A stretch of DNA of 6,128 nt from Erysipelotrichaceae bacterium (GTDB lineage Bacteria > Bacillota_I > Bacilli_A > Erysipelotrichales > Erysipelotrichaceae), in assembly GCA_003446295.1 (NCBI GenBank), contig DMBB01000022.1:1-6128 (forward strand). The letters run 5' to 3'. Shown piece after piece: positions 1 through 5,973 of this stretch; the stretch's first letter is position 1; each line of letters begins with the position of its first letter. The translations under genes and the position numbers were made by a program. The notes under the pieces are model-generated. The model searched no databases and was not told the DNA's origin. It saw only the letters and a program-made list of their open reading frames with translations.

Positions 1-665
1 TGACTGCTTATTGTGCGGAACACGGGCTGGATTACTATGATTATTCCGAGCAGTCCATGTTTGATGCCTGCGGCTGGGATCTGGCTGTGGAAAATCCCGT
101 TGACCATATGAATTACCCGGCAAGCGTTCGGATGTCTGGGATCATCGGTGATCTTCTCAAGAACAAATACGGCATTGAACCGGTTAAGGATGAACAATGG
201 GAAAAGACAAGAGAATACGGAAACATGATCGGTGAAAAAGCATCGCTTTCACAGATCAGGGATATCGATGAATACCGGAAAGCACTGACACAAGGTGACT
301 ATGTTCTGTTTGTTTCCGTGGATCAGTCTTCAAATCTGTTTGATGAGCTGCTGTCTGCCATCGGCATCACACAACACAGTGATCAACTGCTTGCGGTAGT
401 CCATGATCAGGATATGCTGGCGTTTTCGGACGGGGCCGGGGGATCTGGCGGCGGAGAGCTGTCAGAATATGATCTTTCATGGGAAATGAAACAGGATGCT
501 GAAGGGACATCGATCATCCTGAACGGATCGCAGTTTGCCAGAAACGAGTCGGGACTGCATATCACCGTTTATGATCCGCAGCTCAACAAAGTCATCGATG
601 AAGTGTGCTTTGTGCCGGAAAACGGCAGGGCAAGGGCAGTCAGGGATCTGGCGTTCATGAACTGA
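1..665 (+). CDS. SGNH/GDSL hydrolase-like protein with C-terminal ILEI/FAM3-like segment (5' truncated)
   Basis: The frame is open from base 3 (220 visible residues; numbering here starts at the Thr at bases 3-5), so the gene begins upstream. The ATG at base 57 lies mid-domain and has no ribosome site, so it is not the start. Residues 35-50 (His-Met-Asn, then Ala and Ser/Met) look like the final SGNH-hydrolase block, where an Asp-x-x-His pair normally lies. His35 is present, but the residue three before it is Pro, with Asp only at -1. Such proteins often sit beside MBOAT O-acyltransferases in Firmicutes and are thought to help acylate surface polymers; that is family knowledge, and no MBOAT is visible here. 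Residues about 93-145 and 170-203 resemble two halves of an ILEI/FAM3 domain in swapped order, joined by a Gly/Ser-rich stretch near 144-151. The protein is probably extracytoplasmic, but its N-terminus is unseen. The reading frame is certain; the hydrolase assignment is moderate. Confidence 0.7.
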   Translation, partial: TAYCAEHGLDYYDYSEQSMFDACGWDLAVENPVDHMNYPASVRMSGIIGDLLKNKYGIEPVKDEQWEKTREYGNMIGEKASLSQIRDIDEYRKALTQGDYVLFVSVDQSSNLFDELLSAIGITQHSDQLLAVVHDQDMLAFSDGAGGSGGGELSEYDLSWEMKQDAEGTSIILNGSQFARNESGLHITVYDPQLNKVIDEVCFVPENGRARAVRDLAFMN

Positions 666-707
666 CCTGTACTGTAAGATAAAAAGGGTTTATGATAAAA
701 TATCGCT

Positions 708-711
708 GAGG
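708..711 (+). promoter_or_regulatory. Ribosome binding site of the 4,6-dehydratase gene
   Basis: GAGG lies 7 nt before the ATG at 719. It is a short but correctly spaced Shine-Dalgarno site and supports this start, which also gives the N-terminus expected just before the first membrane segment. Confidence 0.55.
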
Positions 712-718
712 CTGAACA

Positions 719-2575
719 ATGAAATCAATTAACGCTGTCATACGGAAAAACAGGGAACTTAGTCTGTTCCTGGTGGATACATTTTCGATCATCCTTGCAT
801 ATGTGCTGGGATTTCTTCTGCGTTTTCTGGACGCAAGCGAGAACATTACGTTCTATGCGGCATATTTTGAAAAACTGGTCGTTACGCTGCCGATCGTCCT
901 GCTGATCAATTATCTGTTCTTTTACCTGCTGAAGGTAAACCGCTCCCTCTGGAAGTATACAGGTATTGATGAGGTGGCAAGGATCGGTCTTGCGACATTA
1001 TGCGCGAATCTGATCTGGTTCCTGATCGTCTATTTCAAACCGATCAGACCGTATATCAGATCGATCCCTGTGATCGCGATGCTGCTGCAGCTTGTGATCA
1101 TGCTTGGGATCCGTTTCGGATACCGCGCATACAGAACGAACTGGATGCGGAAACAGAAACATCACAATGCCGTGATCATCGGCGCAGGCTCTGCCGGCGC
1201 TCTCTTGTACCGCGACATTCTGACAAACGACCGCATCGACGCCAATGTCATCGGCTATATTGATGACAATCCGGTTCTGACAGGCAAGCGCATCAATGGC
1301 GTTACCGTGCTGGGAACCGTCAAGGATATTGCCGAGATCAACAAGAACCACCAGATCGATATCGTGTATGTCGCAATACCGAGCGCTTCGAAAAAGAGGA
1401 TCGCAGAGATCATCGACAGCTGTTCCGCCCAGGGTCTGCGCACACAGATCATGGATTACCGCGTCAAGGAAAACCTGCAGGAAGTATCTTCTCTGCGTGA
1501 AGTATCCGTGGAAGATCTGCTTGGCAGAGAGGAAGTTCATCTGGATACGGATTCCATCTCCGATTATCTGACCGGCAGAAACGTCATGGTAACAGGCGGA
1601 GGCGGCAGTATCGGTTCCGAGCTGTGCAGGCAGATCCTCAGATACAAGCCCACGCGTCTGGTGATCTACGATATTTATGAGAACAACATGTATCAGCTCC
1701 AGCAGGAGATCCTGATGCAGAACAGAAAGACCCATCAGTACGACAATACCGAGATCATCTGCCGTATCGGCAGTGTCAGGGATTCGGTACGTCTCGATGA
1801 GATCCTGAATGAATTCCCCGCAGATGTCGTCTTCCATGCGGCTGCGCACAAGCATGTTCCGCTGGTGGAGGATTCCCCCAAGGAAGCAGTGAAGAACAAT
1901 GTGTTCGGCACACTGAAAACACTGCAGGCATGCATCAAGCACCATGTAGGACGCTTCATCCTGATCTCGACCGATAAGGCAGTCAATCCGACCAATGCCA
2001 TGGGTGCGACCAAGCGTTTGACAGAGCTGATCATACAGGCAATGCGGAACAACGGCGTCACGAAGCTCGGCGCAGTGCGTTTCGGAAATGTGCTCGGCTC
2101 CAACGGATCCGTGATCCCGCTGTTCCGGGAGGAGATCCTCCATGGCGGTCCGGTTACCGTGACCGATCCTGAGATCGAACGCTACTTCATGACCATTCCG
2201 GAAGCTGCCAGCCTTGTTCTGCAGGCCGGCGCTTATGCGGATCAGGGTGATATCTTCGTGCTTGATATGGGCACGAGGGTCAAGATCCTGAAGCTTGCGG
2301 AAAATATGATCACACTGTCCGGCTATAAGCCGTACGAAGATATCGATATCGAATTCATCGGTTTAAGACCGGGTGAAAAGATGTATGAAGAGATCAGTCT
2401 TGGCAATGAAAACCGCTATACCACAGCGAACAACCGTGTCTTTGTGAATGAGCGGATGGATATTGACAGAGATCATTTCTTCCGGGAACTCAAAGCATTA
2501 TATGAGAAGCTGGACAGCGCATCGGATGAAGAGATCCATAACGAACTGTTCCGTCTGATCGATGAATACAAATGA
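719..2575 (+). CDS. Membrane-anchored nucleotide-sugar 4,6-dehydratase (PglF/WbpM/CapD family)
   Basis: A 618-residue protein, full length for this family. It has about four N-terminal membrane segments (near 13-35, 52-72, 86-106, 114-135). A first Rossmann-like domain follows with GAGSAG at 155-160, then the catalytic short-chain-dehydrogenase domain with GGGGSIGS at 293-300 for NAD(P) binding. The active-site region has STDK at 417-420 and Met428-x-x-x-Lys432. Met replaces the usual Tyr of YxxxK, which is the hallmark of the WbpM/PglF group. LRPGEKMYEE at 549-558 is a typical C-terminal motif. Characterised relatives convert UDP-GlcNAc to UDP-4-keto-6-deoxy-GlcNAc at the inner membrane, the first step toward bacillosamine, QuiNAc or FucNAc. 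The exact substrate is inferred. The gene lies 7 nt upstream of a phosphoglycosyl transferase gene, and the pair probably forms a supply-and-load module. The partner aminotransferase or reductase is not in view. No truncation or missing key residue is seen. Confidence 0.93.
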   Translation: MKSINAVIRKNRELSLFLVDTFSIILAYVLGFLLRFLDASENITFYAAYFEKLVVTLPIVLLINYLFFYLLKVNRSLWKYTGIDEVARIGLATLCANLIWFLIVYFKPIRPYIRSIPVIAMLLQLVIMLGIRFGYRAYRTNWMRKQKHHNAVIIGAGSAGALLYRDILTNDRIDANVIGYIDDNPVLTGKRINGVTVLGTVKDIAEINKNHQIDIVYVAIPSASKKRIAEIIDSCSAQGLRTQIMDYRVKENLQEVSSLREVSVEDLLGREEVHLDTDSISDYLTGRNVMVTGGGGSIGSELCRQILRYKPTRLVIYDIYENNMYQLQQEILMQNRKTHQYDNTEIICRIGSVRDSVRLDEILNEFPADVVFHAAAHKHVPLVEDSPKEAVKNNVFGTLKTLQACIKHHVGRFILISTDKAVNPTNAMGATKRLTELIIQAMRNNGVTKLGAVRFGNVLGSNGSVIPLFREEILHGGPVTVTDPEIERYFMTIPEAASLVLQAGAYADQGDIFVLDMGTRVKILKLAENMITLSGYKPYEDIDIEFIGLRPGEKMYEEISLGNENRYTTANNRVFVNERMDIDRDHFFRELKALYEKLDSASDEEIHNELFRLIDEYK

Positions 2576-2577
2576 GG
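2574..2577 (+). promoter_or_regulatory. Ribosome binding site deciding the phosphoglycosyl transferase start
   Basis: GAGG lies 5 nt before the ATG at 2583 and overlaps the TGA stop (2573-2575) of the upstream dehydratase gene. The earlier in-frame ATG at 2562 lies inside the dehydratase gene and has no purine-rich site before it. This favours 2583 and suggests translational coupling. Confidence 0.7.
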
Positions 2578-2582
2578 ATAAG

Positions 2583-3269
2583 ATGTACGACCGCGTGATA
2601 AAAAGAATTCTGGATATCATCATTTCACTGGCTGTCATCCTTGTGCTTTCTCCCGTTTATCTGATCACAGCCCTGCTCGTCAGGGTGAAGCTGGGATCGC
2701 CTGTTCTGTTCTCACAGTTAAGACCGGGCTATCATGAAAAGATATTCCGGATGTACAAATTCCGTTCCATGACGGATGAGAGAGACGAAAACGGAAAGCT
2801 GCTGCCGGACGAGGTGCGTTTGACGCCGTTCGGGGCAAAGCTGAGAAGCACATCGCTGGATGAACTGCCGGAGATGTTCAATATCCTGAAGGGCGATATG
2901 TCGATCGTAGGTCCCAGACCCCAGCTGGTGCGTGACATCGTATTTATGACGGAAGAACAGCGGCACCGTGCGGATGTCAGACCCGGACTGACGGGTCTTG
3001 CCCAGATCAATGGCAGAAATGCCATCTCATGGAAAAAGAAGCTGGAATACGATCTGGAATATATCAGGAATGAGTCGTTCCTGTATGACCTGAAGATCTT
3101 CTTCGGAACCTTTGCGGCGGTATTCCGCCATGACGATATCAACATGGAAGGGGAAGCGACTGCCCTGGATATGGGTGACTGGCTGCTGAAGGAAGGAAAA
3201 GTCACTGAAGAGGAATATCTGAAGAAGCAGGAAGAAGCGAAAGAACTGATCCGCAGAAGCGGACTGTAA
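2583..3269 (+). CDS. Initiating phosphoglycosyl transferase (bacterial sugar transferase, PglC-like)
   Basis: A 228-residue monotopic enzyme of the bacterial sugar transferase family. It should transfer a sugar-1-phosphate from a UDP-sugar to undecaprenyl phosphate on the inner face of the membrane, the first committed step of glycan assembly. A basic N-terminus leads into one hydrophobic re-entrant helix (about 9-33) broken by Ser23-Pro24. The catalytic Asp93-Glu94 pair follows, in SLDELPEMFNILKGD, then SIVGPRPQL at 107-115 and RPGLTGLAQINGR at 133-145. The Ser-Pro and Asp-Glu positions match those known for Campylobacter PglC. Lacking the multi-helix N-terminus of WbaP-type enzymes, it is a minimal PglC/EpsL-type protein. 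The C-terminus runs about 25-40 residues past the catalytic core and ends in a charged segment (about 200-223) resembling a SHOCT motif. Start 2583 was chosen over 2562 because of the GAGG site. The sugar is unknown; the adjacent dehydratase suggests a modified N-acetylamino sugar. Confidence 0.92.
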   Translation: MYDRVIKRILDIIISLAVILVLSPVYLITALLVRVKLGSPVLFSQLRPGYHEKIFRMYKFRSMTDERDENGKLLPDEVRLTPFGAKLRSTSLDELPEMFNILKGDMSIVGPRPQLVRDIVFMTEEQRHRADVRPGLTGLAQINGRNAISWKKKLEYDLEYIRNESFLYDLKIFFGTFAAVFRHDDINMEGEATALDMGDWLLKEGKVTEEEYLKKQEEAKELIRRSGL

Positions 3270-3278
3270 CGCCATGAA

Positions 3279-3308
3279 TTGACTTTTATGTGTGCGAACA
3301 GATACTAT
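3279..3308 (+). promoter_or_regulatory. Candidate sigma-70/SigA-type promoter before the sulfotransferase-like gene
   Basis: TTGACT (3279-3284) matches the -35 consensus at 5 of 6 bases. TACTAT (3303-3308) matches the -10 at 4 of 6, with an 18-bp spacer. Transcription would start near 3315, about 50 nt before the ATG at 3367. The perfect dyad TTATGA-N6-TCATAA (3308-3325) would then cover the start site, as an operator might. The promoter overlaps the 3290-3341 hairpin, so a transcript from it would lack the hairpin's left arm. It could drive the downstream genes separately, but this rests on sequence match only. Confidence 0.35.
3282..3291 (+). repeat. Direct repeat ACTTTTATGT, left copy
   Basis: The 10-bp sequence is identical to 3340-3349, 58 bp downstream. 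The match extends to 12 of 13 bases (ACTTTTATGTRTG). It sits immediately before the hairpin and shares its last two bases with the outer stem. It may be a duplicated flank, an operator half or chance. Confidence 0.45.
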
Positions 3309-3345
3309 TATGATTGATTTCATAAGGTGTCTGAAGCACACTTTT
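3290..3345 (+). terminator. Long imperfect hairpin followed by a short T-run: possible weak terminator, attenuator or mRNA-stability element
   Basis: Bases 3290-3341 fold into a hairpin of 20 pairs. The outer stem is GTGTGC (3290-3295) with GCACAC (3336-3341). A small 3x2 purine internal loop follows (GAA / AA). The middle stem is 8 pairs (3299-3306 with 3326-3333, including two wobbles). After one bulged A (3307) comes the inner stem TTATGA / TCATAA (3308-3313 with 3320-3325), closed by a 6-nt loop. Both non-Watson-Crick pairs are G-U in plus-strand RNA and would be A-C in minus-strand RNA, which fits a plus-strand transcript. TTTT (3342-3345) follows, but the T-run is short for an efficient terminator. 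The element lies between the phosphoglycosyl transferase and sulfotransferase-like genes, 14 nt before the latter's ribosome site. The pairing is seen directly; the function is inferred. Confidence 0.5.
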
Positions 3346-3349
3346 ATGT
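3340..3349 (+). repeat. Direct repeat ACTTTTATGT, right copy
   Basis: Second exact copy of the 10-bp repeat at 3282-3291. It starts on the last two bases of the hairpin and includes the T-run that follows it. Confidence 0.45.
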
Positions 3350-3355
3350 ATGACC

Positions 3356-3360
3356 GGAGG
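3356..3360 (+). promoter_or_regulatory. Ribosome binding site deciding the sulfotransferase-like start
   Basis: GGAGG lies 6 nt before the ATG at 3367. It is the strongest Shine-Dalgarno site in the window. Upstream in-frame starts (GTG 3292, ATG 3310, ATG 3346) lack such a site and would add residues through the hairpin region. Confidence 0.85.
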
Positions 3361-3366
3361 TTGGAT

Positions 3367-4425
3367 ATGATTTATTGTGCATGCGGCTACTGTGGCACGG
3401 GTTCATCCGTTGTCTATCATCTGCTGAGTGAATATGACGGGATCGAAAGCGGAGATCTCGGTGATTACGAACATGTGATCCTGTATACGCCCAACGGGCT
3501 GTTTGATCTGGAGGATCATGTACTGAGAAACAACGGCTGGCATAATTTTGACGCAGCGATCACAGCGTTCCGTGAAGAGATGATGCGTCTGAATGACAAT
3601 GACTTCAAATGGTTCGGCGGTTTCAAGGCACGCTATGGGGATGCTTTTGAAAAGAATCTGAACGAATACATCGATGCGCTGACGCAGTATACGCTGCAGG
3701 GATACTGGTCCTATGACATGAAGGGCTATAAATTCGACGGCGTTCAGTTCACCAAGGATATGATCCGGAAAGCACAGGGCAAGGAACGTCCCAATCCCGG
3801 TATCATCATTGACCGCAGCGCAGACAACAACATTTACTATTCATTCATCAAGGAAGATGAATTCTTTGAGCATACACGCCGCTTCGTGAACAATTACATG
3901 AAGATGATGTACGGGGATGCGGAGAAGATCAATGCGAACCAGTTTCTGCTGCCGCACAATCTGTTCCGCATCGGAAACTATTTCGGCAAGGACCTGAAGT
4001 CCATCATCGTCGACAGGGATCCCAGGGATCTGTACATCATTACGAAATACGTATGGCCGACCAAAGGCATCCGTTCCCGTTTCCCGATGAATGTCGATGA
4101 TTTCTGCAGCTTCTATAAGGGCATGAGAGAGACTGTACGTCCATATGATCCGGAACTGGTCAGAACGATGCAGTTTGAGGACTTCGTATATAAATATGAT
4201 GAGACAGTGGCACAGGTCGAGGAATTCTTCGGACTGGATCCGAAGGACCATACAAGACCCAAGACACATCTGAATCCTGCGATCTCGATCGCCAATACGC
4301 AGAACTGGAGGATCCGTCCCGAGTGGGCAGAAGAGATTAAGCCGATCGAAGATATGCTGGCGGACTACCTGTATGAGTTCCCGTATGAATATACTCCGGA
4401 TCTGAAGGATACGAAGTTCCTGTAA
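3367..4425 (+). CDS. Sulfotransferase-like P-loop protein, probable glycan-modifying enzyme
   Basis: A 352-residue, probably cytoplasmic protein with no membrane segment. From the ATG at 3367 the first strand leads straight into a P-loop, CGYCGTGSS at 6-14, in the place of the sulfotransferase 5'-phosphosulfate loop. IIVDRDPRD at 213-221 fits the 3'-phosphate-binding strand and DPRD motif. MQFEDFVYKYDETV (268-281), leading into a VEEFFGL helix (284-290), and a late segment with KTHLNP and SIANTQNW (299-313) match the usual order of PAPS-dependent sulfotransferases. Aligning GxPKSGTT with GYCGTGSS puts Gly10 where the family has a basic residue. Cys4, Cys6 and Cys9 crowd the loop. Placed between the phosphoglycosyl transferase and flippase genes, it may sulfate a lipid-linked sugar or nucleotide precursor. 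It could instead transfer another group or have lost activity. Fold assignment is fairly firm; substrate and reaction are not. Confidence 0.75.
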   Translation: MIYCACGYCGTGSSVVYHLLSEYDGIESGDLGDYEHVILYTPNGLFDLEDHVLRNNGWHNFDAAITAFREEMMRLNDNDFKWFGGFKARYGDAFEKNLNEYIDALTQYTLQGYWSYDMKGYKFDGVQFTKDMIRKAQGKERPNPGIIIDRSADNNIYYSFIKEDEFFEHTRRFVNNYMKMMYGDAEKINANQFLLPHNLFRIGNYFGKDLKSIIVDRDPRDLYIITKYVWPTKGIRSRFPMNVDDFCSFYKGMRETVRPYDPELVRTMQFEDFVYKYDETVAQVEEFFGLDPKDHTRPKTHLNPAISIANTQNWRIRPEWAEEIKPIEDMLADYLYEFPYEYTPDLKDTKFL

Positions 4426-4433
4426 GAGGCGGT

Positions 4434-5966
4434 ATGTCATCCAATCGATCAAGCCGTGTCAGCAATGTTCTGAGGAATCTTGTGCTGGGCGGAGCAGCCA
4501 GGATCCTTTCATTGTTGTTTCCGTTTATCACCAGGACCGTTTTTGTCAGACTCCTCGGTGAAGAATATCTGGGTGTCGGAGGACTGTTCTCGTCGATCCT
4601 GACACTGCTGAACCTGTCCGAGCTGGGTCTTTCCAGCGCGGTCGTCTATACCATGTACAAGCCCCTGTCGGAAAAGAATGACCAGGAGGTATCCTCCCTG
4701 CTGAATTTCTACAAGGGCATCTATACAAAGATCATGCTGTTTATACTGGGTATGGGTCTGGCGATCCTTCCGTTCCTGGGACAGATCGTCAATACGGATC
4801 TGCCGCTGTCGGAGCTGCGTATCTACTATATCCTCTACCTGGCAAACAGCGCTGCTTCCTATCTGTATGTCTGGAAGAGCTCGCTCATCCAGGCAGACCA
4901 GAAGCAGTACATCGTGACTGCTGCCAGCACGCTGTTCACAATGATCACACAGGTCGTTCAGATCCTGATCCTGCTGCTCAGAAGGGACTATACGCTGTAC
5001 CTTGCGGCTGCCCTGGTATGCACGCTGCTGCATAACTTCTACATCTCATGGCGGGCAGACAAAATGTATCCGCACATCGCTGTCATCAGACCGGAAACGC
5101 TTCCTGCGGAAAAACAGAAAAGCATCTTCGGTGATGTCAAGGCGATGTTTGCCTATAAGCTGGGCGGCGTGTTCCTGAACTCGACCGACAACTTCTATAT
5201 CAATTCCCTGATCAATGTCAAAATGGTCGGCAGATACAACAACTACATTGCCTTGTCTACCTCATTGACCGCAATCACATCCTACGTCTATCAGTCCATT
5301 ATCCATTCCGTAGGCGACTTCAATGTCGAACACAGTGAAGAGGAGAAAAAAGGACTGTTTGATGAGATCATGCTGCTGTACTGCTTTGTAGCAGTCATCC
5401 TGTTTGCAGGCTTCTACTGCACGAGTTCTCCGATCGTTAAGATCTGGCTGGGCGAGGAGCGTGTCCTGGATCAGCTCACAGTGCTTGCGATCGGCATCAA
5501 CATCTTCCTGCCCCAGATCCTTTATCCGATCTGGATGTTCAGAAGAACGACAGGTGTATTCAGGCAGACCAGAAACATCCTGATCTATGCAGGCGTCGTC
5601 AACCTGATCCTGTCATATATCCTGGGCAAGCGCATGGGTCTTTCAGGCATCATCCTGGCGACCAGTGTTTCCCGGCTGCTGACATCATTCTGGTTTGAAC
5701 CGGTCGTACTGTATAAGGTGATCTTCCCGAGCTATCATGTCAGCGGCTATTTCCTGACAGTCATCAAGAGTCTGTTCATTGCGGTCCTGTCGATCGTCTG
5801 CTTTGACAGGCTGTCATTCCTGCTGCCCTCAGGCATCATCGGTGTCCTGCTGGCAGTGATCCTCTCATTTGTGCTCTCCATGGCATGGCTGCTGCTGTTC
5901 AACTTTCGCGACCCGTCCATGAAGAAAGTCCTGAATACCGTAAAAGGGATCATCAGGCGTCATTGA
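4434..5966 (+). CDS. Wzx-type polysaccharide flippase (MOP/PST superfamily)
   Basis: A 510-residue, highly hydrophobic protein with about 14 predicted membrane segments (near 14-38, 46-72, 95-117, 128-148, 158-182, 187-206, 240-290 as two, 311-330, 346-368, 381-398, 402-425, 437-456, 463-489), the usual size and topology for Wzx/RfbX proteins. The N-terminal stretch is typical: a short basic cytoplasmic tail, FITRTVFVRLLGEEYLGVGG at 31-50, then LNLSELGLSSAVVYTMY at 59-75. The family moves undecaprenyl-pyrophosphate-linked oligosaccharides from the inner to the outer leaflet. That fits a product begun by the upstream phosphoglycosyl transferase, and the two probably serve the same glycan. The gene follows the sulfotransferase-like gene after 8 nt, with GAGG (4426-4429) 4 nt before the ATG, so it is likely cotranscribed. 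The basic tail ending IRRH at 507-510 is complete. The transported glycan cannot be read from the sequence. Confidence 0.93.
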   Translation: MSSNRSSRVSNVLRNLVLGGAARILSLLFPFITRTVFVRLLGEEYLGVGGLFSSILTLLNLSELGLSSAVVYTMYKPLSEKNDQEVSSLLNFYKGIYTKIMLFILGMGLAILPFLGQIVNTDLPLSELRIYYILYLANSAASYLYVWKSSLIQADQKQYIVTAASTLFTMITQVVQILILLLRRDYTLYLAAALVCTLLHNFYISWRADKMYPHIAVIRPETLPAEKQKSIFGDVKAMFAYKLGGVFLNSTDNFYINSLINVKMVGRYNNYIALSTSLTAITSYVYQSIIHSVGDFNVEHSEEEKKGLFDEIMLLYCFVAVILFAGFYCTSSPIVKIWLGEERVLDQLTVLAIGINIFLPQILYPIWMFRRTTGVFRQTRNILIYAGVVNLILSYILGKRMGLSGIILATSVSRLLTSFWFEPVVLYKVIFPSYHVSGYFLTVIKSLFIAVLSIVCFDRLSFLLPSGIIGVLLAVILSFVLSMAWLLLFNFRDPSMKKVLNTVKGIIRRH

Positions 5967-5973
5967 GGTGTTT

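Noticed and set aside
621..630. Ten-base sequence AACGGCAGGG repeated near 6030.
   Set aside because: Both copies are inside coding sequence with ordinary Asn-Gly-Arg codons and unrelated contexts. Chance or codon preference is enough.
689..699. AT-rich dyad TTTAT-G-ATAAA containing TATGAT, looking like a -10 box before the dehydratase gene.
   Set aside because: No convincing -35 lies at the right distance (only TGTACT at 668-673, 3 of 6). A start from it would leave only a few bases before the ribosome site. The upstream gene is 53 nt away, so readthrough is simpler.
998..2143. Long minus-strand open frame across the dehydratase gene.
   Set aside because: It lies antisense to a well-supported family member, has a His/Cys/Asp/Ile-rich low-sense composition and shows no recognisable motif. 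It is a codon-bias shadow of the plus-strand gene.
3288..3317. Nine-codon open frame reading MCANRYYYD with three consecutive Tyr codons just upstream of the sulfotransferase-like gene, resembling an attenuator leader peptide.
   Set aside because: There is no Shine-Dalgarno before its ATG, and the codons lie inside the hairpin arms, whose pairing explains the sequence equally well. Nothing links the locus to tyrosine metabolism.
3841..4452. Minus-strand open frame of about 200 codons over the sulfotransferase-like gene.
   Set aside because: Same shadow pattern: no ribosome site, no domain, and the opposite strand is clearly coding.
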